A stretch of 64,000 bases of DNA, taken from the NCBI RefSeq assembly GCF_900113965.1, contig NZ_FORI01000003.1, positions 186,001-250,000 on the forward strand, read 5' to 3'. The stretch's first letter is position 1, and every line of letters begins with the position of its first letter. Under the pieces are notes generated by a model. The model searched no databases and was not told the DNA's origin. It saw only the letters and a program-made list of their open reading frames with translations. Below are positions 41,601 to 50,940 of the stretch, in pieces. Position numbers and translations under genes: made by a program. Source of the stretch: Treponema bryantii. GTDB lineage: Bacteria > Spirochaetota > Spirochaetia > Treponematales > Treponemataceae.

Positions 41601-42350
41601 ATGCTTGTTAAGAACACAAATTATAGCGTTATTTATTCGGATGATGATTTTGTAGTACTCAATAAAAGAAGCGGCATTCTTATTGCGGCAGACCGTTACA
41701 ACGAAGACGCACCACGTCTGGATCTGCTTGCGCAGGAAGAATTCGGAAAGCTTTATGCCGTTCACAGAATTGATAAAGACACCTCAGGACTTATTATTTA
41801 TGCACGCACAGCTGAAGCTCAGAGAAATCTTTCCATGCAGTTTGAATCACGGGAAGTTCAGAAGACTTATCATGCTCTGGTATATGGTCACCCTCTCTGG
41901 GAAACCCTTGATGTAGATTTACCTCTTCAGCCAGATGGAGATTCACGACACAGAACCGTTGCAAGCAAGCGTTACGGAAAACCTTCTTTTACAAGCTTCC
42001 GCCTTATAGGAACATGTGGTCCTTATTCATGGATTGAAGCAAAGCCAAAAACCGGTCGTACACATCAGATTCGTGTACACCTTGCAGAAAACGGACTTTC
42101 AATTGTCTGCGACCCTCTTTACAGTGGAAACCAGAAGCCGGTAAAACTCAGCGAAATCAAAAAAAAGTGGAATGGCGACGAATACGAAGAGCGCCCACTT
42201 TTAAGCAGACTTGCCCTTCACGCTTATAAGATTGAAATTAAACATCCAAGAACCGGGGAGCCGGTAAGCTTTACAGCACCATATCCAAAAGACATGGACG
42301 CAACCAGAAAACAGCTGGCAAAACTTTTTGGAGTCGATCCGCTGGTATAA
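41601..42350 (+). CDS. RluA-family pseudouridine synthase (second copy)
   Basis: 249 residues from ATG 41601; the frame opens at 41451, but the earlier part lies within the palindromic intergenic region and does not resemble the family. Catalytic motif VHRIDKDTSG, with FVVLNKRSGILIAADR before it and PKTGRTHQIRVHLAENG after it. Modifies uridines in rRNA or tRNA. No S4 domain visible. The omptin-like gene starts 3 bp after its stop, so the two may be co-transcribed. Confidence 0.87.
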   Translation: MLVKNTNYSVIYSDDDFVVLNKRSGILIAADRYNEDAPRLDLLAQEEFGKLYAVHRIDKDTSGLIIYARTAEAQRNLSMQFESREVQKTYHALVYGHPLWETLDVDLPLQPDGDSRHRTVASKRYGKPSFTSFRLIGTCGPYSWIEAKPKTGRTHQIRVHLAENGLSIVCDPLYSGNQKPVKLSEIKKKWNGDEYEERPLLSRLALHAYKIEIKHPRTGEPVSFTAPYPKDMDATRKQLAKLFGVDPLV

Positions 42351-42353
42351 AAA

Positions 42354-43370
42354 ATGACTGGTAAGAAAACTTTATTTCCGCTATTCATAATTCTTTTCTT
42401 TACAAGTTTCAATCTGTATGCATTGGATAATAAATATGAAAATTATTTTTCCTTCCAGATTACCCCACAGTTTGAAATTGCAAATGGGGTTATTAATGAG
42501 TATGTGTTTCATGATGAATGTAAGAATACAGATAATAAATTAAGTGAACTGGATTGGCATCTTAAAACACTCGCCTTATTTAATATAAATGCAGATCTTA
42601 ACATCTTAAAATATTTTGCATTGAATCTTTCAAGTACATTTGGTGTGCCACAACGAAGTGATTTTATGCAGGATTCTGATTGGCGAAATTCATTCAGTTA
42701 TGATTATATAAGCTGGTTAGAAGATGATCCGACAGAAAGAACTGATTTTTCTGAGCATATAAATCGTTTGGAAAAACTGGTAAATCTTAAAATATCTTTA
42801 GGTGGTAATATTTATTTACCTTTTGAAATTAAGCTCACTCCACATATTGCATATAAATATGATTTTATAAAGTTTGCTTCAAGCAAAGGATATGGTCTTT
42901 ATAAATCAGAAAACAAAGAATTTGTTACTTATGACTGGGCTTCAGAATACTCTGGAAATATCATTGGTTATGAGCAGACAATCAATTCATTTCTGCTTGG
43001 CTTAACACTTAATTCTGAAACCATTCCTAAAACAAAAATTAAATTACGTTTCGATATAAGTCCTAAACTTACAACTATAAATGCAATTGATTACCATTAC
43101 TATCCTAGAGGAGATGCATTTATGGATGTTATCACAGGTGTTGTTTTGATTGAAAGCGAAGCAACTGCCCAGTATATGTTTTCAAAAAATCATAGCGCCG
43201 GAATCTATGGAAGCATTCAATCTATTCCCATCTCAAAGGGAACTACATATGCTAGAAAAATTGACCGTAAAGGTAATTTCCAGGATGATAACTGGGCTAA
43301 AGACAGTTGTAACGGCGGCACCCAGCGTTTTATATGGGCGCTCGGGCTTAATTACTCTTTTTCACTCTAA
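42354..43370 (+). CDS. Omptin-family outer-membrane protease
   Basis: 338 residues. Signal peptide MTGKKTLFPLFIILFFTSFNLYA. The four residues of the omptin active site are recognisable: D107-S-D109-W (as D83-x-D85-W in OmpT) and D246-Y-H248 (as D210-x-H212). Other shared segments are SELDWHLKTLALFN, IGYEQTINSFLLGL and the C-terminal WALGLNYSFSL, typical of a ten-stranded barrel. It would cleave surface peptides or host proteins, probably between basic residues. No strong SD; start is 3 bp after the rluA-like stop. The 3' end overlaps the convergent CNNM gene by 23 bp. Confidence 0.8.
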   Translation: MTGKKTLFPLFIILFFTSFNLYALDNKYENYFSFQITPQFEIANGVINEYVFHDECKNTDNKLSELDWHLKTLALFNINADLNILKYFALNLSSTFGVPQRSDFMQDSDWRNSFSYDYISWLEDDPTERTDFSEHINRLEKLVNLKISLGGNIYLPFEIKLTPHIAYKYDFIKFASSKGYGLYKSENKEFVTYDWASEYSGNIIGYEQTINSFLLGLTLNSETIPKTKIKLRFDISPKLTTINAIDYHYYPRGDAFMDVITGVVLIESEATAQYMFSKNHSAGIYGSIQSIPISKGTTYARKIDRKGNFQDDNWAKDSCNGGTQRFIWALGLNYSFSL

Positions 43371-44613
43371 CACTTACAATTCTGCGGCCGCTTACATCTT
43401 CGGCTGTATAAAGATTCTTATCCTTAATGAGAACTGTACCAGAGGCAGGAAGATAGCCGAACTGTTCGAGGAGCCAGCCGCCCACAGTATTCATTTCATC
43501 TGATTCCAGGGCGAGGCCGAGAATTTCATTGGCATCATCTATCTTCATATCACCAGGAACAATAAAGGTATTAAGAGAAACAAGTTCAACCTTATCTTCC
43601 GGAGCGGTATTATCATAAGCGTTTTCATCGGACATATGACCAAAGACAACCTTTAAGATATCTTCCATTGTGATGATACCATCTGTCTGTCCCTGCTCAT
43701 CGAGGACTACAGCAAACTTGTGTTCGCTGGTACGGAAGAGCTGCAAGATATCAAGAACGCTCATTGTACCTGGAATAAAAAGAACATCGGTCATCTGACG
43801 GCCGGCAAAGCCTTCGCCACGGTCTATATCTTCTGAACAGAAAAGAACCTTCTTATAATTGAGAACACCAACAACATTTTCACGATTTCCACTGTAAACA
43901 GTAAGTGTTGAAAAGCCGGAAGTAAGGAATTGATTTATTACTTCCTCATAAGCGGCTTCTTTTTTAATCATGCTTACCTGTGAACGGTGCTTCATAACAT
44001 CGTGAACAAGAAGATCATTAAACTTAATGATTTTATTTAAGAGGCGGCTTTCATCTTTTTCAATTGTTCCTTCATGAGAACCAACATCAATAAGAGTTTT
44101 AAGTTCTTCTTCTGTAACAATAACTCCGTCCGGCTTCATGATTTTTTCTGCAAGAACAACGGCTCCATGAGAAAGCTTTTCAAAAATCCAGACAATTGGA
44201 AAAAACAGTCTTTCAAGAACCATCAAAGGTATAGACGAAAAACATGTAAATGCATCTGGATGTAAACCTGCAGCTGTCTTTGGAACAATCTGAGCAAAGG
44301 TTGTAATAAAGAAGGCTGTTATAAAAGGTGCAATTGCAGTTCCCTTGCTTCCAAGAATCTCAATTGCAAGAGCGGTGGCAATGGCAGAAGCAAGAGAGTT
44401 CAGGAAGTTTGTTCCGATAAGAACTGTTGTGAGAAGGCGATCCATATTTGCTTTAAGGGCTGCAACCTTTTTAGCATTTCTTCGTCCCTGCTCTACCATG
44501 CTGCGAAGCTTAAGTCTTGGCAGAGAAAGATATGCAGTTTCTGAGGAAGTGAAAAATCCGACACACAAAATGAGGATTAAGAGTTCTACACCGGTAATTA
44601 TATAATGTGTCAT
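43348..44613 (-). CDS. CNNM/CorC-family membrane protein (hemolysin-C-like) 2
   Basis: 421 residues: a DUF21/CNNM membrane domain (about 1-180, three to four helices starting YIITGVELLILILCVGFFTSSE), a CBS pair (about 200-320, FSTLTVYSGNRENVVGVLNYK, VVLDEQGQTDGIITMEDI) and a CorC/HlyC C-terminal domain (EILGLALESDEMNTVGGWLLE). The family is linked to Mg2+/Co2+ homeostasis at the inner membrane; hemolysin names are historical. The start overlaps the stop of the paralogous upstream gene by 4 bp (ATGA), with AGGAGGG upstream. Confidence 0.88.
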   Translation of the reverse strand: MTHYIITGVELLILILCVGFFTSSETAYLSLPRLKLRSMVEQGRRNAKKVAALKANMDRLLTTVLIGTNFLNSLASAIATALAIEILGSKGTAIAPFITAFFITTFAQIVPKTAAGLHPDAFTCFSSIPLMVLERLFFPIVWIFEKLSHGAVVLAEKIMKPDGVIVTEEELKTLIDVGSHEGTIEKDESRLLNKIIKFNDLLVHDVMKHRSQVSMIKKEAAYEEVINQFLTSGFSTLTVYSGNRENVVGVLNYKKVLFCSEDIDRGEGFAGRQMTDVLFIPGTMSVLDILQLFRTSEHKFAVVLDEQGQTDGIITMEDILKVVFGHMSDENAYDNTAPEDKVELVSLNTFIVPGDMKIDDANEILGLALESDEMNTVGGWLLEQFGYLPASGTVLIKDKNLYTAEDVSGRRIVSVRVKKSN

Positions 44614-45887
44614 TCTTCGCCCTCCTCTTGAGGAAGCTTTGAAATCTGAATGCGTTCTACACGGTGCGACTGGATTTTTTTGATTGTGAAAAGCCAGCCT
44701 TCAAATTCAACTGTATCTCCTGCAGAAGGCATGCGGTCTATCTGCTCTGAAAACCAGCCGCCTATCGTTTCATTTATATTTGATTCAAGCGCAATATGAA
44801 GATCTTCTTTAAGGTCTCGCAAAAGCACTGAACCGTTAATTTCAAAGTCGTTTTTATCTTCTACATTATCAAAATCAAAAACTTTGCCACGGAGAGAATC
44901 TTCTCCAGGGAGTGCAAAGATTTCGCGGGAAATATCTTTTTCTGTAATTACACCATCTGTACCAGAATATTCATCAACAATAACTGCCATTGAATCATGA
45001 TTTTCAAAAAGCAGTTCCTGAACAGATGTAATTTTTTTTGTACCAAGAATAAAAAGAGGTGGCCTCATTACATGAAGCAGATTAAAAGCACTCTGACTTT
45101 CCTTATAAGCCATCATGTCTTTAAGATAAATAATACCAATGATATCATCTATTGATTTTCGATAAACCGGGAATCGTGTAAAGCCCAGGCGCTGTGAAAG
45201 TTCAATAATATCTCTGTAAGTTGCATCATGTGGAACTGCACGAATCTTTGTTCTTGGAACCATGATATCCTGTGCCTCGAGATCTGAAAACTTAAAGACC
45301 TGAGTCATCATTCGGTTTTCATTTTCCTCGATAATTCCACTTTCTGAACTCATGTCAAAAAAGGTTTTAATTTCTTCTTCTGTATAAGACTGCTTTTTTG
45401 CGTTGGTTTTAATTCCAAAAATACGCAGTACACAGCGGGCAATAAAAGAAACAACAATTACAATAGGATGCATGATTGCAACTACAACCCGTACAAACGG
45501 AGCAAGGGCGTAGGCTATTCTGTCGGGACAGCGGGTAGAAATTGTTTTTGGAGTAATTTCACCAAAAATTAAAAGAAGAAGAGTTGCAATAAGAGTTGCA
45601 ATTCCAACACCTTTCTGACCGAAAACATCCAGTGCAATTGAAGTTATAATAGAAGAAACAAAAATATTTACTATGTCGTTTGAAACTAAAAGAGTATTGA
45701 TAAGGCGCTCTCTGCGGTCTAAGAGTTTACCGGCTATAAGAGCACGCTTATCTTTATTTTTCCTGAGGATTCTTAACCGCAGTTTGTTCATTCCAAGGAA
45801 AGAACTTTCTGAAATAGAAAACAGCATGGAAAGAACTATTAAAACTGCGAGAATTATGTAAATCAGATAATTGGGGCTATCGTCCAT
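44610..45887 (-). CDS. CNNM/CorC-family membrane protein (hemolysin-C-like) 1
   Basis: 425 residues with the same architecture as its neighbour: CNNM helices (IYIILAVLIVLSMLFSISESSFLG), CBS pair (FTRFPVYRKSIDDIIGIIYLKD, VIVDEYSGTDGVITEKDI) and CorC_HlyC tail (LHIALESNINETIGGWFSEQ). The two are tandem paralogues and may form a heterodimer, since CNNM proteins are dimeric. Probable divalent-cation transport or sensing at the inner membrane. It follows the thioredoxin-like lipoprotein gene by 6 bp; AGGA lies 10 bp before ATG 45887. Confidence 0.88.
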   Translation of the reverse strand: MDDSPNYLIYIILAVLIVLSMLFSISESSFLGMNKLRLRILRKNKDKRALIAGKLLDRRERLINTLLVSNDIVNIFVSSIITSIALDVFGQKGVGIATLIATLLLLIFGEITPKTISTRCPDRIAYALAPFVRVVVAIMHPIVIVVSFIARCVLRIFGIKTNAKKQSYTEEEIKTFFDMSSESGIIEENENRMMTQVFKFSDLEAQDIMVPRTKIRAVPHDATYRDIIELSQRLGFTRFPVYRKSIDDIIGIIYLKDMMAYKESQSAFNLLHVMRPPLFILGTKKITSVQELLFENHDSMAVIVDEYSGTDGVITEKDISREIFALPGEDSLRGKVFDFDNVEDKNDFEINGSVLLRDLKEDLHIALESNINETIGGWFSEQIDRMPSAGDTVEFEGWLFTIKKIQSHRVERIQISKLPQEEGEE

Positions 45888-45893
45888 TCAGTA

Positions 45894-46868
45894 CTATTCC
45901 TGTGCAGAAAGGGCCTCAATTACGCGGCGGATTGCAGGAACTTTTTCGCTGTCTGGAGCAACCTGAATTGATTTTTCAAGGTAACTGATTACTACAGCAT
46001 TGTCTGCAATACCAGCAGATGCAGCAAGATATGCAGCTGTATAAATAGCTTCCTGTCTTACTTCAGCTGGAACTGTTTCTTCATTTTCAAGATCAAGATA
46101 TGCCTGAATTGCAGCCTTTGCATCACCATTGATTGCAGCAAGATTTGATCTGATATCTGCAGAAGCGTAAACATATTTACCAACAAGACCTGTTGTATTT
46201 GAAGGATCAATCTTCTTTACTGATTCAATCAAATCGATAAGGAAGAGTCTGTAGTCAGGTGCAGTTGCTTCATAAAGCTCATCAATTGCAGTTACCTTTT
46301 CTTCGGCATTTCCAATTTTTGTCTGATAAATCATCTTGTGAATATCTTCAATTGAAGAAGCCTTTTCATCAAGAATAGCCTTAAAGCCTTCTACTGTGCG
46401 GTTCTCATCATCATAGAAAAGTCCGTTGATGAGGTATTGTTCCTTTGAAAGAATATAAACTACTGGAGTCTGCTGAACGTTGAGTTTTGCAGCATACTTT
46501 GTATTCTTCTGAATTAAATCAGCCTGTCTTTCTGCAGCTTTCTTTTCTGTAGCCTTAGCATCATCTTTTACAACTGATGATTCATATGTTGACTGAGAAA
46601 AGTCCATGCAAACTACTGCAAACTTTGATGCAATATCAGTTTTGAAAGCTGGAGTGCGAACAACCTTATTAAGGAAGTCTTCGCTCTGTAAATCATCACC
46701 TTCGATTGTAACGATGATCATGATATCCTGATTATTTTTTTCAGCAGCTTTTACTGCATCATCAATATCATAATAGCAGCCGTTTGCATCAACACTGGCA
46801 TTTCCACAGCTGACAAAGAGGATTGCAGCTGTAGCAAAAATTGTAAGAAGTTTTTTAAAGTTTTTCAT
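45894..46868 (-). CDS. Thioredoxin-fold lipoprotein lacking CXXC
   Basis: 324 residues. Lipoprotein signal MKNFKKLLTIFATAAILFVS-C21. The next 150 residues resemble a DUF255/thioredoxin_7-like fold: AVKAAEKNNQDIMIIVT, VVRTPAFKTDIASKFAVVCMDF and the cis-Pro segment VQQTPVVYILS. The CXXC active site is missing, so disulfide chemistry is unlikely and a binding or scaffold role is more plausible. The C-terminal part is helical, repeat-like (TPR-type) without clear motifs. AAGGAAAA precedes ATG 46868. It follows purL by 18 bp and precedes the CNNM pair. Confidence 0.7.
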   Translation of the reverse strand: MKNFKKLLTIFATAAILFVSCGNASVDANGCYYDIDDAVKAAEKNNQDIMIIVTIEGDDLQSEDFLNKVVRTPAFKTDIASKFAVVCMDFSQSTYESSVVKDDAKATEKKAAERQADLIQKNTKYAAKLNVQQTPVVYILSKEQYLINGLFYDDENRTVEGFKAILDEKASSIEDIHKMIYQTKIGNAEEKVTAIDELYEATAPDYRLFLIDLIESVKKIDPSNTTGLVGKYVYASADIRSNLAAINGDAKAAIQAYLDLENEETVPAEVRQEAIYTAAYLAASAGIADNAVVISYLEKSIQVAPDSEKVPAIRRVIEALSAQE

Positions 46869-46886
46869 TTTGTTTTTCCTTAGTTT

Positions 46887-49800
46887 TTATTTGAAGTATG
46901 AAACGCCGGCTGCAAAGAGGTTTTCACAGGTTGTTTCACTTTCGTTTGTAAGTGGGCTTCCACCTACGTTCTTGAACAGGTCAAGAGATGCGCCGTTTAC
47001 TTCCATGCCTACGCCACGCTCTGAATGTCCCATCTTTCCAAGAACGTGTCCGTCTGGAGATGTGATACCTTCGATTGCGAATGCAGATCCGTTAGGGTTA
47101 TCCGGCTCAGAAATTGCAGGACGTCCGAACTCGTCAACGTACTGTGTGAATACTTGTCCATTTTCGAACAGTCTCTTAGCTGTTGCTTCATCACAAACAA
47201 AGCGTCCTTCTCCGTGAGAAATTGCGATGAGGTGATTTCTCTGGTCGATTACGCTTGGGTGCATTGCCCATGGTGAAGTTGCAGATACGATACGTGTACG
47301 TACAATGCGTGAAATATGACGGTTGATTCTATTGTATGTCAAAGTTGGCATATCAGGAGTCATATCGCAGATTTCACCGTATACAGCAAGACCTGTCTTA
47401 ACAAGAGCCTGGAAACCGTTACAGATTCCAAGTACAAGACCGTCGCGCTTTTTAAGAAGATTCATAACTTCTTCGCTGATGTTTCCTGCCTTGAGTACGT
47501 TTGCAATAAACTTTGCAGAACCATCTGGTTCATCGCCTGATGAGAATCCACCACTGAGGGCAAGAATCTGTGCGTCGCGAAGTTCGCGTGCGAGGTTATC
47601 AAGAGATTCTGTAAGCTGAGCCTGTGTGCGGTTCTGGAGTACGAGAATCTTTGTTTCTGCACCTGCAAGGTTGAAGGCACGGGCCATATCGATTTCGCAG
47701 TTTGTTCCCGGGAATACAGGGAGCAATACCTTTGGACGGCTTGTTGGCTGAACAAAGGCTGGAGCCTTACGGATGTCTGAAAGTGATTTGTGAACATCTG
47801 TTGCCCATTCTGGGAGTTTTGGCTGCTCTGGAACACCACTAACACGTGGGAATACTTCCTTGAGCTTATCTTCCCATTTATTTACACAGTCATAAAGGCT
47901 GATTTCAACTTCTGGATTTGTAACGCCGCCAAGCTTTGCATTCTTGATTACGATTGCAGGCTTATCAGTTGTCATACCAAGCTGAACGAGGGTACCTGGC
48001 ACAAAGGCTGCCTTTTCAAACTCTGGTACATGAGCTGATGGAACTTCTACGATGATGTTTCCGTAAGTTGGAACGAAGAGATTTCTCAAGGTGGTTTCGA
48101 CAGGCTCAACCACCGATGCGTCAATCTTGGCACCAACCATGTTACCCATTGCCATCTTTGTAACAGCTTCTGCAATTCCACCAGGTCCTACAGGATACAT
48201 AGCGGCAATGCGGCGGGCCTTATTGAGCTCGTAAAGTATATCTGAGTTTTTAAGGAAGGTTTCGTAATCTGGTTCGAGAAGGTCTGAATAAGGAACCTTT
48301 ACCATATAGATATTGTTTCCGCTTACCTTGAAAGAACCTGAAAGTACGTTTGGAGCTTCGTCGTGTGTTACGGCAAAACTTACAAGTGTATGTGGAACGT
48401 TGATATCTTCAAAAGTACCAGACATTGAGTCCTTACCACCGATAGAAGCACAACCAGATTCAACCTGTGCATCTACAGAACCGAGAAGTGCTGCTGCAGG
48501 ATAACCCCAGCGCTTTTCGTTTACTGCACGACCAAAGAATTCCTGGAAGCTCAGGCGGCTTGTGCGAGCCTTACCACCAATACAAGTGATTTTTGCAAGT
48601 GAGCTGAGAACTGCAGTTTTTGCTCCGTGCCATGGAGACCACTGACCAACACGTGGGTCAAAGCCGTATGTCATGAGACTGGCAGTTGAAGTTTCACGCG
48701 GTGTCATTACAGGAATCTTAGCAGACATACCTGCTTCCGGTGTATTCTGATATTTTCCTCCATATGGGAAAAGAACTGTGCTTGAACCGATTGAGCCGTC
48801 GAAGCGTTCGCCAAGACCGCGCTGTGAACAACATGCAAGGTCATTGATGTTTGCAAGCCATGCGTCTGTAAGATGATTCTTTACACAGCCTTCGCACTTA
48901 ACAGGCTTGTCGAGTTCTGCGGCAACTGCCTCGAGAGGGTTCAGCAATGGAGACTTAGCAGGCTCAGCAGGCTGCTCGATAAGAGCAGTTGCTTCATGAT
49001 GAGCACCAGCAGCGTCGAGGAACTCGCGACCGAGGTCTACGATAGTCTTTCCGCGCCACTTCATAACGAGGCGGTTTGTATCTGTAACTGTTGCAACAAC
49101 AACAGCGTTTAAGTTTTCTTTCTTTGCTTCTTCAATAAAGCGTTCTACATCAGCCTTGCGAACAACTACAGCCATACGTTCCTGGCTTTCTGAAATTGCA
49201 AGTTCTGTGCCGTTCAAACCTTCGTACTTCTTTGGTACTGCATCAAGGTTGATATCAAGACCAGGAGCAAGTTCACCAACAGCAACAGAAACACCACCGG
49301 CACCAAAGTCGTTACAGCGGCGAATCATAAGGCTTACTTCTTTATTGCGGAAGAGGCGCTGAATCTTACGCTCTTCAACAGCGTTACCCTTCTGAACTTC
49401 GGCAGCAGCAGTTGTAACAGATTTTACAGTGTGAACTTTTGAAGAACCTGTTGCACCACCAATACCGTCGCGGCCAGTACCACCACCAAGAAGAATGATG
49501 ATGTCGCCCGGCTCAGGACGTTCGCGGATAACTGTATCTACAGGAGCGGCAGCAATTACAGCACCAAGCTCCATACGTTTTGCGGCATAACCCGGGTGAT
49601 AGATTTCTTCTACCTGACCAGTTGTAAGACCAATCTGGTTACCGTAACTTGAGAAGCCCTGGGCTGCTTCGCGGCAGAGCTTAATCTGAGGGAGCTTTCC
49701 CTTCATTGTAGCGCTGAGTGGTACAGTTGGGTCTGCGGCACCGGTAATACGCATTGACTGGTAAACCCAGCTGCGTCCAGAAAGAGGGTCACGGATAGCA

Positions 49801-50885
49801 CCACCAAGACAAGTTGCAGCACCTCCGAATGGTTCGATTTCTGTTGGATGGTTATGAGTTTCGTTCTTGAACATCATAAGCCAGCGCTCTGTAGCGCGTG
49901 GGTCGTCAGCTGCCAATGGCTTTCCATTTTCATCAGCTGTGTAATGTACGTCTATATAAACCGAACATGCATTGTTTTCTTCAGAAACTTCCATATCTTC
50001 AAGTTTTCCGTGCTTCTTGAGATACTTCATTCCGATTACAGCCATATCCATTAAGCAGACTGGCTTGTCTGTACGGCCTGCATAAAGGTCAGTACGCATG
50101 TTGTTATAGTTTTCAAGTGATTTTTTGAAGAGCGGTGCATAAAGACCATCTTCAATTTTGATATCTTTAAGTTCTGTAAGGAAGGTTGTGTGACGGCAGT
50201 GGTCAGACCAGTAAGTATCGAGTACGCGGATTTCTGTTTCTACAGGGTCGCGTCCTTCGCCCTTGAAATAGTCCTGAAGGAACTTGATGTCTGCGAGGTC
50301 CATTGCAAGGCCCATCTTGTTACGGTATTCATCAAGCTCTGAATCATTCATTTTGATAAAGCCTTCAACAACAGGAATGTCTGCAGGCTCTTCTGAATGC
50401 ATCTTCAAAGTTTCTGGTTTTGTATCATCTGTAAGACGAGAATCTACAGGGTTTATAAGGTAGTTCTGAATCTTTTTGATTTCTTCATCTGAAACATCAC
50501 CCTCAAGAAGAACGATTTTTGCACAGCGAACTGCAGGAGGTTCTGTAAGAGTTTTTACTCCCTTAAGACCTGCACGGAGCAAAGAAAGACACTGCTCAGC
50601 AGAGTCTGCACGCTGATCGTACTGTCCAGGAAGGAATTCCCAGATAATCTCACGGCCACCGTGTTCAGGTAACTTTTCTGTAAAAACAAAGTCACTCTGT
50701 GGCTCAGAGAAAATGCGTGTTGCTGCAATTTTTGCAACTTCTTCGCTTACATTTTCAATGTCATAACGATTGAAATAACGAACTGCTTTTACACCTGCAA
50801 TTCCCAAAAAACTGTTGATTTCTGAAAGATAACGGCGCGCCTCGTTTTCAAAGCCTGGGCGGCGCTCTACATATAAACGATACAT
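46887..50885 (-). CDS. purL: Phosphoribosylformylglycinamidine synthase, single-chain
   Basis: 1332 residues. Fourth step of purine synthesis: FGAR + glutamine + ATP to FGAM. Domains in order: PurS-like N-terminus, linker with SDHCRHTTF, two AIR-synthase repeats (NETHNHPTEIEPFGGAATCLGG, GGGTGRDGIGGATGSS, GGKDSMSG), and a C-terminal glutaminase (FPGTNCE, nucleophile Cys in G-I-C-N-G-F-Q, late HGEGRF His). The large single-chain form is normal for this group. A dispersed repeat lies in frame at residues 925-932 (V-V-E-P-V-E-T-T). ATG 50885 has no SD; TATAAT lies 6 bp upstream. Confidence 0.96.
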   Translation of the reverse strand: MYRLYVERRPGFENEARRYLSEINSFLGIAGVKAVRYFNRYDIENVSEEVAKIAATRIFSEPQSDFVFTEKLPEHGGREIIWEFLPGQYDQRADSAEQCLSLLRAGLKGVKTLTEPPAVRCAKIVLLEGDVSDEEIKKIQNYLINPVDSRLTDDTKPETLKMHSEEPADIPVVEGFIKMNDSELDEYRNKMGLAMDLADIKFLQDYFKGEGRDPVETEIRVLDTYWSDHCRHTTFLTELKDIKIEDGLYAPLFKKSLENYNNMRTDLYAGRTDKPVCLMDMAVIGMKYLKKHGKLEDMEVSEENNACSVYIDVHYTADENGKPLAADDPRATERWLMMFKNETHNHPTEIEPFGGAATCLGGAIRDPLSGRSWVYQSMRITGAADPTVPLSATMKGKLPQIKLCREAAQGFSSYGNQIGLTTGQVEEIYHPGYAAKRMELGAVIAAAPVDTVIRERPEPGDIIILLGGGTGRDGIGGATGSSKVHTVKSVTTAAAEVQKGNAVEERKIQRLFRNKEVSLMIRRCNDFGAGGVSVAVGELAPGLDINLDAVPKKYEGLNGTELAISESQERMAVVVRKADVERFIEEAKKENLNAVVVATVTDTNRLVMKWRGKTIVDLGREFLDAAGAHHEATALIEQPAEPAKSPLLNPLEAVAAELDKPVKCEGCVKNHLTDAWLANINDLACCSQRGLGERFDGSIGSSTVLFPYGGKYQNTPEAGMSAKIPVMTPRETSTASLMTYGFDPRVGQWSPWHGAKTAVLSSLAKITCIGGKARTSRLSFQEFFGRAVNEKRWGYPAAALLGSVDAQVESGCASIGGKDSMSGTFEDINVPHTLVSFAVTHDEAPNVLSGSFKVSGNNIYMVKVPYSDLLEPDYETFLKNSDILYELNKARRIAAMYPVGPGGIAEAVTKMAMGNMVGAKIDASVVEPVETTLRNLFVPTYGNIIVEVPSAHVPEFEKAAFVPGTLVQLGMTTDKPAIVIKNAKLGGVTNPEVEISLYDCVNKWEDKLKEVFPRVSGVPEQPKLPEWATDVHKSLSDIRKAPAFVQPTSRPKVLLPVFPGTNCEIDMARAFNLAGAETKILVLQNRTQAQLTESLDNLARELRDAQILALSGGFSSGDEPDGSAKFIANVLKAGNISEEVMNLLKKRDGLVLGICNGFQALVKTGLAVYGEICDMTPDMPTLTYNRINRHISRIVRTRIVSATSPWAMHPSVIDQRNHLIAISHGEGRFVCDEATAKRLFENGQVFTQYVDEFGRPAISEPDNPNGSAFAIEGITSPDGHVLGKMGHSERGVGMEVNGASLDLFKNVGGSPLTNESETTCENLFAAGVSYFK
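48090..48114. repeat. GGTTTCGACAGGCTCAACC-type repeat inside purL
   Basis: Complete 25-bp copy in the purL coding sequence, translated in frame as VVEPVETT between the second AIR-synthase domain segments NMVGAKIDAS and LRNLFVPTYG. Confidence 0.85.
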
Positions 50886-50891
50886 AGAGCG

Positions 50892-50920
50892 ATTATATCA
50901 AAAAAGAGACCCCGAAACAA
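50892..50920 (-). promoter_or_regulatory. Predicted leaderless promoter of purL
   Basis: Minus strand TTGTTT (50920-50915), 17 bp, TATAAT (50897-50892), then 6 bp (CGCTCT) to ATG 50885. No SD. The -35 falls inside the terminator hairpin of the preceding gene. Confidence 0.5.
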
Positions 50921-50933
50921 GTTCGGGGTGACA
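50909..50933 (-). terminator. Dispersed-repeat hairpin serving as htrA terminator
   Basis: Arms CCCCGAA (50910-50916) and TTCGGGG (50921-50927 region) with a 5-nt loop; the minus strand continues TCTCTTTTTT. Member of the CCCGAACTTGTTT repeat family. Confidence 0.75.
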
Positions 50934-50940
50934 GAAGTTT

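Noticed and set aside
43348-45887. Hemolysin role for the CNNM/CorC pair
   Set aside because: The domain layout is that of cation-homeostasis proteins; the hemolysin label is historical and no toxin feature is visible.
47462-47845. 127-codon minus-strand frame within purL in another frame
   Set aside because: It overlaps the conserved PurL glutaminase domain and has no domain similarity.
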